In this document: in pieces, positions 13,144 to 23,882 of the stretch
How positions within the stretch are numbered: the first letter of the stretch is position 1
Layout of the letters: each line of letters opens with the position of its first letter
Source of the DNA: Procambarus clarkii
Lineage: Eukaryota > Arthropoda > Malacostraca > Decapoda > Cambaridae
Length of the DNA: 64,000 nt
Direction: 5' to 3'
Assembly: GCF_040958095.1 (NCBI RefSeq)
Contig: NC_091158.1
Span: 32,753,303 to 32,817,302, forward strand
Notes under the pieces: generated by a model
What the model was told of the DNA's origin: nothing
Seen by the model: the letters and a program-made list of their open reading frames with translations, nothing else
Database searches by the model: none
Position numbers and translations under genes: made by a program

Positions 13144-15098
13144 TTTGCTGGGCGAGGTTCTCCCCCAGCAGGGTGAGGAAGGTGTTACTGAGGCGAGGAG
13201 CAGCACTATGCGAGGTTCTCCCCCAGCAGGGTGAGGAAGGTGTTACTGAGGCGAGGAGCAGCACTATGCGAGGTTCTCCCCCAGCAGGGTGAGGAAGGTG
13301 TTACTGAGGCGAGGAGCAGCAGTGGGCGAGGTTCTCCCCCAGCAGGGTGAGGAAGGTGTTACTGAGGCGAGGAGCAGCAGTGGGCGAGGTTCTCCCCCAG
13401 CAGGGTGAGGAAGGTGTTACTGAGGCGAGGAGCAGCACTATGCGAGGTTCTCCCCCAGCAGGGTGAGGAAGGTGTTACTGAGGCGAGGAGCAGCAGTGGG
13501 CGAAGTTCTCTCCCAGCAGGGTGAGGAAGGTGTTACTGAGGCGAGGAGCAGCAGTGGGCGAGGTTCTCCCCAAGCAGGGTGAGGAAGGTGTTACTGAGGC
13601 GAGGAGCAGCACTATGCGAGGTTCTCCCCCAGCAGGGTGAGGAAGGTGTTACTGAGGCGAGGAGCAGCAGTGGGCGAGGTTCTCCCCCAGCAGGGTGAGA
13701 AAGGTGTTACTGAGGCGAGGAGCAGCAGTGGGCGAGGTTCTCCACCAGCAGGGTGAGGAAGGTGTTACTGAGGCGAGGAGCAGCAGTGGGCAAGGTTCTC
13801 CCCCAGCAGGGTGAGGAAGGTGTTACTGAGGCGAGGTGCAGCAGTGTGCGAGGTTCTCCCCCAGGAGGGTGAGGAAGGTGTTACTGAGGCGAGGAGCAGC
13901 AGTGGGCGAGGTTCTCCCCCAGCAGGGTGAGGAAGGTGTTACTGAGGCGAGGAGCAGCAGTGGGCGAGGTTCTCCCCCAGCAGGGTGAGGAAGGTGTTAC
14001 TAAGGCGAGGAGCAGCAGTGGGCGAGGTTCTCCCCCAGCAGGGTGAGGAAGGTGTTACTGAGGCGAGGAGCAGCACTATGCGAGGTTCTCCCCCAGCAGG
14101 GTGAGGAAGGTGTTACTGAGGCGAGGAGCAGCAGTGGGCGAGGTTCTCCCCCAGCAGGGTGAGGAAGGTGTTACTGAGGCGAGGAGCAGCAGTGAACGAG
14201 GTTCTCCCCCAGCAGGGTGAGGAAGGTGTTACTGAGGCGAGGAGCAGCACTGGGCGAGGTTCTCCCCCAGCAGGGTGAGGAAGGTGTTACTGAGGCGAGG
14301 AGCAGCAGTGGGCGAGGTTCTCCCCCAGCAGGGTGAGGAAGGTGTTACTGAGGCGAGGAGCAGCAGTGGGCGAGGTTCTCCCCCAGCAGGGTGAGGAAGG
14401 TGTTACTGAGGCGAGGAGCAGCACTGGGCGAGGTTCTCCCCCAGCAGGGTGAGGAAGGTGTTACTGAGGCGAGGAGCAGCAGTGGGCGAGGTTCTCCCCC
14501 AGCAGGGTGAGGAAGGTGTTACTGAGGCGAGGAGCAGCAGTGGGCGAGGTTCTCCCCCAGCAGGGTGAGGAAGGTGTTACTGAGGCGAGGAGCAGCACTG
14601 GGCGAGGTTCTCCCCCAGCAGGGTGAGGAAGGTGTTACTGAGGCGAGGAGCAGCAGTGGGCGAGGTTCTCCCCCAGCAGGGTGAGGAAGGTGTTACTGAG
14701 GCGAGGAGCAGCAGTGGGCGAGGTTCTCCACCAGCAGGGTGAGGAAGGTGTTACTGAGGCGAGGAGCAGCAGTGGGCGAGGTTCTCCCCCAGCAGGGTGA
14801 GGAAGGTGTTACTGAGGCGAGGAGCAGCAGTGGGCTAGGTTCTCCCCCAGCAGGGTGAGGAAGGTGTTACTGAGGCGAGGAGCAGCACTGGGCGAGGTTC
14901 TCCCCCAGCAGGGTGAGGAAGGTGTTACTGAGGCGAGGAGCAGCACTGGGCAAGGTTCTCCCCCAGCAGGGTGAGGAAGGTGTTACTGAGGCGAGGAGCA
15001 GCACTGGGCGAGGTTCTCCCCCAGCAGGGTGAGGAAGGTGTTACTGAGGCGAGGAGCAGCACTGGGCAAGGTTCTCCCCCAGCAGGGTGAGGAAGGCG
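13144..15098 (-). repeat. 58-bp minisatellite, array 2 (continuous with IR last exon)
   Basis: About 34 copies of the same 58-bp unit as in array 1. The rightmost unit (15041-15098) is itself the coding end of the ionotropic receptor. To the right of about 15096 the sequence leaves the repeat (CGATGACGG instead of TGTTACTGAGG) and becomes unique exon sequence. Units near this edge carry CACTGGGC, which gives Gln in LAQ as in the gene; further units carry CAGTGGGC (His). Confidence 0.95.
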
Positions 15099-15175
15099 AT
15101 GACGGAGCCCATGAGCAGAAAGTAGAACACTCCCTGCAGATGTCCGAGCCCCAGCACCACCTCTCTCTTCTTACC
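15041..15175 (-). CDS. Ionotropic receptor (IR), last coding exon: M4 and C-terminus
   Basis: The minus-strand exon starts after the acceptor TCTTTATCAG, in phase 0 with the exon ending at 27866, and encodes 44 residues plus TAA. The sequence REVVLGLGHLQGVFYFLLMG continues into SVIAFLTLLGENLA: a short pre-M4 helix followed by the fourth membrane segment, with HLQGVFYF typical of insect and crustacean IRs. The cytosolic tail is only QCCSSPQ. The last 17 codons plus stop coincide with the first 58-bp unit of the downstream satellite, so the mRNA 3' UTR would run into about 1.9 kb of repeat. The acceptor lies about 65 bp from a 400-bp (AG)n(ACAG)n tract (minus-strand sense). The protein is an ion-channel subunit of chemosensory or glutamate-receptor-like type at the plasma membrane; its ligand cannot be told from sequence. 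Confidence 0.9.
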   Translation of the reverse strand, partial: GKKREVVLGLGHLQGVFYFLLMGSVIAFLTLLGENLAQCCSSPQ

Positions 15176-15235
15176 CTGATAAAGATACATATTGTGTTGA
15201 ACTAATGGTAGTTATATGATATAAACATATTCCAA

Positions 15236-15655
<420 letters not shown>

Positions 15656-15689
15656 CACACACACAGATGGTGAAAGCAGCATGAAGGAG

Positions 15690-15957
15690 GTTTTCAGGAT
15701 AGGCTAGGGCGGGAGAGCCAGACAGCACATTGGACTTGTGATCCTGTGGTCCCGGGTTCGATCCCGGGCGCCGGCGAGAAACAATGGGCAGAGTTTCTTT
15801 CAACCTATGCCCCTGTTACCTAGCAGTAAAATAGGTACCTGGATGTTAATCAGCTGTCACAGGCTACTTCCTGGGGGTGGAGGCCTGGTCGAAGACCCGG
15901 CCGCGGGGACACTAAAGCCTCGAAATCATCTCAAGATAACCTCAAGATATAGGTGGC
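15690..15957 (+). mobile_element. tRNA-derived SINE, decapod type
   Basis: The head resembles a tRNA: GGACTTGTGATCC fits an anticodon arm, and GGGTTCGATCCC near 15755-15766 is a perfect B box. The body contains GGGCAGAGTTTCTTTC and TTACCTAGCAGTAAAATAGG, shared with the copy at 28.5 kb. The end is CTCAAGATAACCTCAAGATA. It is in the last IR intron, opposite to the gene strand. Confidence 0.85.
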
Positions 15958-16500
15958 TACAAGAAGGAAAGAAATCGACTGATCAAAATGGTATTCACAA
16001 ACGAGTCCACAAAAGAGGCAATCTTGTTCAGGAAAACAAAAAATTATGTACAAAATGGAAAACAGAAATGCTTCTCCTGCAGAGGGATATGGCAAGGGAC
16101 GTTAGAGACGAAACAGCAGAAGCAAGAAAGAAGCACAAGGAGAGAGAGAGAAAGGAATGGGGAACCATAGGCTTCACCTTAGTTAAGTCAGAAGAGAGCG
16201 GGGAACCCTCAAAACAGCAACTCCAGAGACAAGTGGAAAAGAAGACTAGGCCATCCACCATCCCATCGTCCCCTAAATGACATCTCCCCCACCTCCCATC
16301 TCAAATAGATCCTCCCAATGCTTGCCCTCCCTGTTTCCTTATTACAGGACCTACCTGTTCCTTATCCTAATCCTTAACCCTTCCTACCCCCTTCCAAGGG
16401 CCACCCTGCCCATCCATCCTAGACTCTCCCTGCTTCCCTTCCATCACCCCAGTACCACCCAGCATCTGTGTTCCATAATCCTCTAGCCACCGTGCTCTCC
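15958..16500 (+). pseudogene. Possible retroelement ORF1 remnant
   Basis: A frame through about 16280 gives a highly charged, helix-prone segment (RDVRDETAEARKKHKERERK) followed by Pro/Ser-rich low-complexity DNA. This is the general layout of LINE ORF1 proteins such as the one at 22.8-23.9 kb. No diagnostic domain is visible; it could equally be chance. Confidence 0.25.
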
Positions 16501-16579
16501 CTGCCCTCCAACTTGTAATTCTACGCAAGAACTAAATTCCACTAATAACAACTCAATGAGTTGTTGCCAGGCGTTCCGT

Positions 16580-17280
16580 GTACTCACCTAATTGTGCTTG
16601 CGGGGGTTGAGCTTTGGCTCTTTGGGAGGGTGTGTGGGAGGGTGTTGTTGTTGCGTCGGCGTCATAGGGACCCTCCTCCCCCCCGGGTTACCTGGTTGAT
16701 ACCTGGTTGATGGGGTTCTGGGAGTTCTTCTACTCCCCAAGCCCGGCCCGAGGCCAGGCTTGACTTGTGAGAGTTTGGTCCACCAGGTTGTTGCTTGGAG
16801 CGGCCCGCAGGCCCACATACCCACCACAGCCCGGTTGGTCCGGCACTCCTTGGAGGAATAAATCTAGTTTCCTCTTGAAAATGTCCACGGTTGTTCCGGC
16901 AATATTTCTTATGCTTGCTGGGAGGACGTTGAACAACCGCGGACCTCTGATGTTTATACAGTGTTCTCTGATTGTGCCTATGGCACCTCTGCTCTTCACT
17001 GGTTCTATTCTACATTTTCTTCCATATCGTTTACTCCAGTACGTTGTTATTTTACTGTGTAGATTTGGTACTTGGCCCTCCAGTATCTTCCAGGTGTATA
17101 TTATTTGATATCTCTCTCGTCTTCTTTCTAGTGAGTACATTTGGAGGGCTTTGAGACGATACCAATAATTTAGGTGCTTTATTGCATCTATGCATGCCGT
17201 ATATGTTCTCTGTATTCCCTCTAATTCAGCAATTTCTCCTGCTCTGAAGGGGGGAAGTGAGTACTGAACAGTACTCAAGA
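16580..17280 (-). pseudogene. 5'-truncated LINE, ORF2 C-terminus and 3' UTR
   Basis: The minus frame 17278-16730 encodes LKALQMYSLERRRERYQIIY, then TWKILEGQVPN, RGPRLFNVLPASIRN and TVDIFKRKLDLFLQGVPDQP. This is the post-RT tail of a CR1-like LINE family common in crustaceans. The 3' side carries GGGGGTTGAGCTTTGGCTCT, matching the 1.6-kb copy. Truncation at about 17280 abuts the gag-like remnant. No catalytic residues remain. Confidence 0.82.
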
Positions 17281-19090
17281 CGGGACCCTATTCGCCACTC
17301 TGAGACCGTGGGCCTGGAATTTTCTGGCCGTGCGTCTTACCTGGCCCTTGAGATTGTCCTGTTGGATATGGTGCGTGTGCGAGTTGCCGTTGTGTACGGG
17401 CTTCAACTGCTGTCTACCCATCGGGCGCTTGTTAAGTTTCATTCCGCTGCTGTTTATAGAGATTTCATGGGCCGTTACGATGGGCGCTCTGTTCCTCTCC
17501 CTGGGGACGGTGGTACCTTCACTATATCTGACCGGTGCTGATCGGTGACTTATGTCGCCCTGCATGGTTTGCCGTTTGAATTCACGGAGGCTTTGCTTCG
17601 ACGGTATTTGGGCCAGTTTAGGACTGTCGTTTCCATCCGGTCAAGGTCATGACAATTAAGACCAAGGTCAAGAAGGTCACGATAACGGTCAAGACCGTGT
17701 GGTACATCTTCCATCCAGATGAACTCCGTCTCTGCCGGCAGGTGGTGTGGTGTCTCGTGTGGGACTTGGACTCTCGGCCTGCGGCTCAAGTCTCCTGTTC
17801 CCTCCGTGGTGACTTTGATGGGCTACACTATGCGGGCGTTCTACGCAGGACAGCCTCGAAAATGTTTTCGTTGTGGCATTGAGGGGCATCTGGCAGCTGA
17901 TTGCACTGGGGTCGCAACTGCACCTGTTAATTTGTTCCGGGACGAGGATTTTCCCCCGTTAGTGGCGCAGGACCTTTTGCCTCGTGATGGAGTGGGTGGG
18001 GAGGTTTCCCTGCCACCTGCTGACCCGGTGATGGCTGTTGGCCCGGAGTGTGTGGATGGTGGTGTACACGACGAGGTGGTGGTGTGTGCGGCTTCTCCCC
18101 CCCCCCCCCGCAGTCTGTCTCGTTGCTTCCACCGGCTTCTGCACCTGATTCCGATTCTGTGCCTCTGACGTCTCTGCGGGCTCCCTCACCTGTGTTGGAC
18201 CCTTCCCCTCCTGCGGACGCGCCTGTTCTTTCTCCTGCCTCCTCTGTGGGTGGCGGTCTCGTCCCAAGTCGTTGAGGCTGACGTTCTGCGGGGTTGTGCT
18301 CCCCCGGCTGTGGGGTGGCCTGCCGCCGGCTCCTCTCGGGTGCCTCCTGCTGGGGGTGACAGCTCCGATGATCAACGGCCTGTCCCCAAGCGTTCGCGTA
18401 CGGATACGGGTCTGTGTCGTCTTCATGTTCTGTCTTGTGTTGATAATTTTAATACCATATTATCAATATCCCCTTTGTTATGTACATTCATCCACTTATA
18501 CACCTCTATCATGTCACCCCTAATTCGTCGCCTCTCCGGAGAATGTAATTTAAGCTTTGTCAATCTTTCTTCATATGACTGGTTTCTAATTTTCGGTATT
18601 AACTTCGTCATCCTATGCTAGACGCATACTAGTGATGTCATCTCGGACTCGTACTAGTTATATCGTCTCGGACTCGTCTGTGTCCTCTGCGGGTTCCCCT
18701 AGTGTGCAGCCCCGTGTAAAGCCTCGTGAGAGGCCTCGTGAGAAGCCTCGTGTGCCAGCTGGTACCAAGCCCTGTGTGGCGCCCGGGGAACCTCTCAGTG
18801 CCGATACCACCTAGTGTGGACCACTTTCCTGAGCTCGCAGACGATGGAAGCGTGGTCCTTAAGTCACAGGTTTTGGACCTCGTTTGGGACGACAGGGTGC
18901 GTGAGGGCCCGTGGTGCGCGTCGACTATTTGGGTACCGAGATTAAAGGGGTTTATTTATGGGGTGCCTGATTGGATGCCTTGGCCTTGTGCGTCTCCTGG
19001 TAGACCAGTGTCCGAAGACGTCCAAATAATCTGGGAGGCGTACTGCTTGCGCTTCCCAGCAAAGGATTTTCCGGACAAGTATCGTTAGTG
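17281..19090 (+). pseudogene. Gag-like / ORF1 protein with CCHC zinc knuckle, broken
   Basis: Plus-strand frames, joined by frameshifts and stops, spell a gag-like protein: VTYVALHGLPFEFTEALLRR (RRM-like strand and helix, about 17550), then QPRKCFRCGIEGHLAADCTG (about 17848-17905), a perfect CX2CX4HX4C zinc knuckle that binds nucleic acid. A Pro/Ser/Val-rich low-complexity region follows, then a C-terminal segment GSVVLKSQVLDLVWDDRVRE and PWPCASPGRPVSEDVQIIWE ending at 19088. It is interrupted at 18420-18625 by a LINE fragment. No polymerase accompanies it. The family is uncertain: it could be a LINE ORF1, a retroviral-type gag, or a gag-derived host gene relic. Confidence 0.65.
18420..18625 (-). 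mobile_element. LINE 3' fragment inserted in the gag-like remnant
   Basis: The minus strand encodes MTKLIPKIRNQSYEERLTKL then HSPERRRIRGDMIEVYKWMN. It is almost the same as the plus-strand fragment at 25374-25562. It breaks the gag-like reading frame, so it inserted later. It is a non-functional remnant of the LINE ORF2 C-terminal region. Confidence 0.8.
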
Positions 19091-19273
19091 TCTGTGTTTA
19101 CTTGTATACTCTGACTGTGTTTTTGTTACCATGTCTGCGGTTTTATGTTTGGTTTGTCTCCGTGTTTGGGTTCGCCCTGTTGGGCGGTGAGCTTGTGTGT
19201 GTGTTCCGTGTGTGATTTTTTGTTGTTGTTTTGCTGTGCTGTGTGTGTTTTGTTGCTTATGTTGTTTCTAGGG

Positions 19274-19276
<3 letters not shown>

Positions 19277-19351
<75 letters not shown>
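19277..19351. repeat. (TG)n microsatellite, left flank of LINE
   Basis: About 37 TG repeats directly at the 3' end of the minus-strand LINE. Confidence 0.97.
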
Positions 19352-19354
<3 letters not shown>

Positions 19355-19433
19355 CACCTATTTGTACTCACCTATTTGTGCTTGCAGGATCGAGCATTGA
19401 CTCTTGGATCCCGCCTTTCCAGCTATCGGTTGT

Positions 19434-22400
19434 TTACAGCAATGACTCCTGTCCCATTTCCCTATCATACCTAGTTTTAAAAGTATGAATAGTATTTGCT
19501 TCCACAACCTGTTCCCCAAGTGCATTCCATTTTTCCACTACTCTCACGCTAAAAGAAAACTTCCTAACATCACTGTGACTCATCTGAGTTTCCAGTTTCC
19601 ACCTATGTCCCCTCGTTCTGTTATTATTACGTGTGAACATTTCATCTATTTCCACTTTGTCAATTCCTCTGAGTATTTTATATGTCCCTATCATATCTCC
19701 TCTCTCCCTTCTTTTCTCTAGTGTCGTAAGGTTCAGTTCCTGCAGACGCTCTTCATATCCCGTCCCTCGTAACTCTGGGACAAGCCTCGTCGCAAACCTC
19801 TGGACCTTCTCCAGTTTCTTTATGTGTTTCTTCAGGTAGGGGCTCCATGATGGCGCGGCATACTCTAAGACGGGTCTCACGTAGGCAGTGTAAAGCGCCC
19901 TAAAAGCCTCCTCATTTAGGTTTCTGAATGAAGTTCTAATTTTCGCCAGTGTAGAGTACGCTGCTGTCGTTATCCTATTTATATGTGCCTCAGGAGTTAG
20001 ATTAGGTGTCACATCCACTCCCAAGTCTCTTTCTCGAATCGCTACAGGTAGGCTGTTCCCCTTCATTGTGTACTGTCCCTTTGATCTCCTATCACCTGAT
20101 CCCATTTCCATAACTTTACATTTACTGGTGTTAAACTTCAGTAGCCATTTCCCTGACCATCTATGCAACCTGTTTAAGTCCTCTTGGAGGATCCTACAAT
20201 CCTCCTCTGTCACAACTCTTCTCATTAATTTTGCGTCATCCGCAAACATTGACATGTATGATTCCACTCCTGTAAACATATCATTTACATAAATTAGAAA
20301 GAGGATTGGTCCCAGCACCGATCCTTGAGGTACTCCACTTGTTACTGTTCGCCAGTCCGACTTCTCGCCCCTTACCATTACCCTCTGGCTCCTTCCTGCT
20401 AGGTAGTTCTTCACCCATACTTGGGCCTTTCCGCTTACTCCTGCCTGCCTCTCAAGTTTGTATAGCAGTCTCATGTGCGGTACTGTATCAAAGGCCTTTT
20501 GGCAGTCAAGAAATATGCAGTCTGCCCAGCCTTCTCTGTCCTGCCTTATCCTTGTTACTTTATCATAGAATTCTAAAAGGTTTGTTAGGCATGATTTCCC
20601 TGTCCAGAACCCATGTTGGTGCTTGTTTACAAACCCAATGCTCTCCAGGTGCTCAACAAGTCTTAGCCTAATTATTCTTTCAAGTATTTTGCAGGGGATG
20701 CTTGTCAGTGATACGGGTCTGTAGTTAAGTGCCTCCTCCGTATCACCTTTCTTGAAAATCGGTACGACATTTGCCTCCTTCCAGCAACTGGGCAATTCTC
20801 CCGACATAAGTGACTCATTAAAGATCATTGCCAGAGGCACGCTGAGAGCCTGCGCTGCCTCTTTAAGTATCCACGGTGATACTTTGTCTGGTCCAACAGC
20901 TTTATTTGCATCCAGTGTTGTCAACTGTTTCATTACCTCCTCTGCTGTCACCTCTATATCTGATAGTCTTACATCTAGGGTAATCGCTTCTAACAATGGG
21001 AGCTGCTCAGGCTCGGTTGTGAACACTCCATGGAAATTTGCATTCAGTACCTCGCAGATTTCCTTGTCGCTTTCTGTATATGCCCCTTCTGTTTTCCTCA
21101 GTCTTGTCACTTGGTCATTTACCGACATCTTCCTTCTTACATGGCTATGTAGTAGTTTAGGTGGCTTTTTCGCTTTGACTGCAATATCATTCTCATAATT
21201 TCTTTCCGACACTCGTCTTATGCTAATGTGAACATTCCTAGCTCTGTTACATCTAATCCTGTTGTCCTCTGTCCTTTGTCTTCTGTACTTCCTCCACTCC
21301 CTCCTGCTTCTCGCCTTTGCTTCCTGACACTGTCTATTAAACCATGGGTTATTATATTCCCTCCTGCTTTTTTCCTTTATTGTTGGAATAAATCTCTCTT
21401 CAGCCTCCTTGCATTTCAATATGACTTGGTTCATCATACCTTGCACTGTTTTTCCTCTAAGTTCTTCCTCCCACTGCACTTCTCCCAGGTAGTCCCTTAT
21501 CCATCTGTAGTCCCTTTTTCTGTAATCAAATCTCCTTTCCTGGACCTCTTGTCCTTTGGTCAAAATTTTAAGCTCCATCATGTAGTCAAAGATTAGGACA
21601 CAATGGTCACTGGCTCCTAGTGGTATTTCATGTTCCAACTGCTCGATGTCTTCTACATTCTGGGTGAAAATGAGATCTAATAGGCTGGGCGTATCCCCTC
21701 CTCTTTCCCTAGTATCTTCCTTCACATGCTGTGTTAGGAAATTCCTGTCAATAACGTCTACCAGCTTCGCTTCCCAGGTCTCCTCCCCGCCATGGGGATT
21801 CCTCGTTTCCCAATCTATCTCTCCGTGATTTAGGTCCCCCATGACCAGCAGCTTCGCTCTCATTCTATGCGCTATAGTTGCTGCCCTCTGCAGTTCATCT
21901 ATACATGTCTTGTTGCTGTCCTCGTACTCCTGCCTGGACCTTCTACTGTTTGGTGGGGGATTGTAGAGTATCAAGATTACAATCTTCTTCCCATCCACTG
22001 TCAGAGTTCCATGTATGAAGCTCGTGCTTTCATTGGTACCCGGATTTTCCAGCTCATCAAACTTCCATTTCCGCTTTATTAGGAGTGCCACTCCTCCTCC
22101 CTGTCTCTGTGTCCTTTCTTTTCTTATCACCTGGTACCCCTCTGGAAAGATTGCATCCGAGATCATGCCATTTATTTTAGTTTCCACTATTGCCACTATG
22201 TCTGGGTCTGCCTCACTAACTCTTTCTTTTATCTCTTCTGCTTTATTGGCTACCCTATCAGCATTGGTGTACCAAACTTTGAGACTCTTCTTGGAAACTC
22301 GGGTGGCAGAGTTCCCCCTTTCACCGGGGGTCTGGAGAGAACTGGGGGGTGTCTGGGGGGCGAATGGGGGCTGTGGGGGTGAATGGGGGGTGCTAGGGGG

Positions 22401-22496
22401 GGTGCCTGGGAGTGCCTGGTAGGCAAATGGGGTCTGGGCATCTAGGGGGGGTAGGAAGGGCATAATGGGTCTGAAAGTTAGGGGTCTGAAAAGCAT
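19434..22496 (-). CDS. LINE ORF2: AP endonuclease and reverse transcriptase
   Basis: An open frame of 1020 residues starting at an ATG. After a Pro-rich leader (residues 1-70) comes an APE-type endonuclease: LKVWYTNADRVANKAEEIKE, DIVAIVETKIN (metal-binding Glu), GGGVALLIKRKW, LLVMGDLNHGEIDW (Asp/Asn pair) and GASDHCVLIFDY (SDH motif). The reverse transcriptase follows at about 480-750: NYRPVSLTSIPCKILERIIR, FLDCQKAFDTVPH, SGVPQGSVLGPILFLIYVND and MFADDAK with the catalytic Asp pair. The C-terminal region (LYTAYVRPVLEYAAPSWSPY onward) is the thumb and tail also found at 2.1 and 26 kb. No internal stop is seen, so this copy could encode active enzyme. It would nick the target DNA and prime reverse transcription there. 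The partner ORF1 carries a stop, so the element is probably not autonomous as it stands. Confidence 0.93.
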   Translation of the reverse strand: MLFRPLTFRPIMPFLPPLDAQTPFAYQALPGTPPSTPHSPPQPPFAPQTPPSSLQTPGERGNSATRVSKKSLKVWYTNADRVANKAEEIKERVSEADPDIVAIVETKINGMISDAIFPEGYQVIRKERTQRQGGGVALLIKRKWKFDELENPGTNESTSFIHGTLTVDGKKIVILILYNPPPNSRRSRQEYEDSNKTCIDELQRAATIAHRMRAKLLVMGDLNHGEIDWETRNPHGGEETWEAKLVDVIDRNFLTQHVKEDTRERGGDTPSLLDLIFTQNVEDIEQLEHEIPLGASDHCVLIFDYMMELKILTKGQEVQERRFDYRKRDYRWIRDYLGEVQWEEELRGKTVQGMMNQVILKCKEAEERFIPTIKEKSRREYNNPWFNRQCQEAKARSRREWRKYRRQRTEDNRIRCNRARNVHISIRRVSERNYENDIAVKAKKPPKLLHSHVRRKMSVNDQVTRLRKTEGAYTESDKEICEVLNANFHGVFTTEPEQLPLLEAITLDVRLSDIEVTAEEVMKQLTTLDANKAVGPDKVSPWILKEAAQALSVPLAMIFNESLMSGELPSCWKEANVVPIFKKGDTEEALNYRPVSLTSIPCKILERIIRLRLVEHLESIGFVNKHQHGFWTGKSCLTNLLEFYDKVTRIRQDREGWADCIFLDCQKAFDTVPHMRLLYKLERQAGVSGKAQVWVKNYLAGRSQRVMVRGEKSDWRTVTSGVPQGSVLGPILFLIYVNDMFTGVESYMSMFADDAKLMRRVVTEEDCRILQEDLNRLHRWSGKWLLKFNTSKCKVMEMGSGDRRSKGQYTMKGNSLPVAIRERDLGVDVTPNLTPEAHINRITTAAYSTLAKIRTSFRNLNEEAFRALYTAYVRPVLEYAAPSWSPYLKKHIKKLEKVQRFATRLVPELRGTGYEERLQELNLTTLEKRRERGDMIGTYKILRGIDKVEIDEMFTRNNNRTRGHRWKLETQMSHSDVRKFSFSVRVVEKWNALGEQVVEANTIHTFKTRYDREMGQESLL

Positions 22497-22835
22497 AGGG
22501 GGGTTGAGAAATAGAGTGAGACTGAGAGTCAGATAGAGGTTGAGAGGTTGGGGGGGAGAGGGATACTGAGGGCAGAGGGCTGAGAGGAGAATGGAGTATG
22601 GGTGCTGGGAGTGGAAGAGAGGGTGTATTAGTTAGGGGGGAATTGGGGGTAGGTGGGGGTTTTGGGGTAGAAGAGGGGAAGAGAAAGATGGGGGAAGGTG
22701 TTAGGGGGTCACAAGGTGCGGGGGTTAAATGTGGGCTGGAGGTGCATAGGAGGGGTGAGGGTTGGGTGGGGTTTGGGGGTGAGTGTAAGAGGGGTGCAGT
22801 GGAAGCTGGGATGGAGTAGATGGAATTGAAGGCAA

Positions 22836-23882
22836 TTAGGTAGAAGGGGCAGGGGAGTAGGAAGGGGTAGTAGGGGAGGGGGGATGGGAAGGTGGGTTTG
22901 GAGAGGGCATAGCTTGACCCACTGGGGTCGTTGACAGGTGTGATGTAGCAGGGGCAGGGGAATCATTGGGGAGGTGCAAATGTGGAAGGGACAAGGGGGG
23001 TTTTGGGGGATGAAGCAGGGGGGTTTTGGGTGGCTGAGGCAGGGGGGAGGTATAGGAGGGCTGAGTTGGGGAGGATGCGACCTGGGAGGTGACCTGGGAG
23101 GTGGCCTGGGAGGTGACCTGGGATGTGACCTGGGAGGTGAGACTACCTGAGAAGCTAGTTCGGTGTCGTGCATGCCACCTATTCTTGTTGGCTATTTGTT
23201 CATCTTTCGTCATAAACCTCTCTATAAACACATTGTAATGGGTTTCACTTCCTCTGAGTAAATGCTTGTTCCTCATTATGTACTCCACAGCCTCCTCATT
23301 GGAGAATTGCACCAGAACAGGTCTATTCTTGGTGCAATTGTAAGGTCCAACTTGCCGGCTGATATCCACCTCGTGTTCTGCCATTCCTGCTCCAATACAT
23401 CTCAATATTTCATGCAATTCATATTTTTCTGTCTCTATTCTCTCTTGTCTTGTTGGTGCTCCAGATTCAAATAATCCATGTATTATAATAGACCGTCTCC
23501 TCAGTAATTTATTGTCATGCTGGTAGCCTGTCCCCTGGGGATTCTCCATCCCAACCGTAGTCACTAACCCATCCCCCACTAATCCTCTGTCCTTAGCCAT
23601 GCTGTTAATCCTTCCCAATTCGTTTGTGATCCGAGCACATTCCCTCTCCCAGTCCTCTCTTCCCTTCCTAATCTCTTCCTGAACATAGAGCAAAAGTTCT
23701 TGTTTCTACCTCTCTACCGCATCCTGTATTTGCTGAAATAACTCACTTTTAATCCCTTGGATTAGATCCTCCATCCAATCGCTCCTTCTCTCTACTAATT
23801 TCCCTATTAATTTGTCTATAAATCTGTCCTCCTCCTCATCCCTGCTGGTGATTGACCTTGAACCCCTTCCTGATCTTGTCAT
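22836..23882 (-). pseudogene. LINE ORF1 (coiled coil, RRM-like), one nonsense codon
   Basis: The frame starts at ATG 23882 (MTRSGRGSRSITSRDEEEDR). A predicted coiled coil SELFQQIQDAVER is interrupted by TAG at 23706-23708 where CAG (Gln) is expected, then resumes KQELLLYVQEEIRKGREDWE. The middle part RRRSIIIHGLFESGA and RPVLVQFSNEEAVEYIMRN reads like the RRM-type RNA-binding domain of LINE ORF1 proteins. A Ser/Pro-rich tail with repeated TSQV ends at TAA 22836. It normally coats LINE RNA as a chaperone. The rest of the frame is intact, so the single stop looks recent. Confidence 0.75.

Noticed and set aside
19145..19488. Cys-Val repeat ORFs across (TG)n
   Set aside because: Microsatellite translation.
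22598..22819. Gly/Glu-rich ORF on the plus strand
   Set aside because: Antisense of the Pro-rich inter-ORF segment of the LINE.
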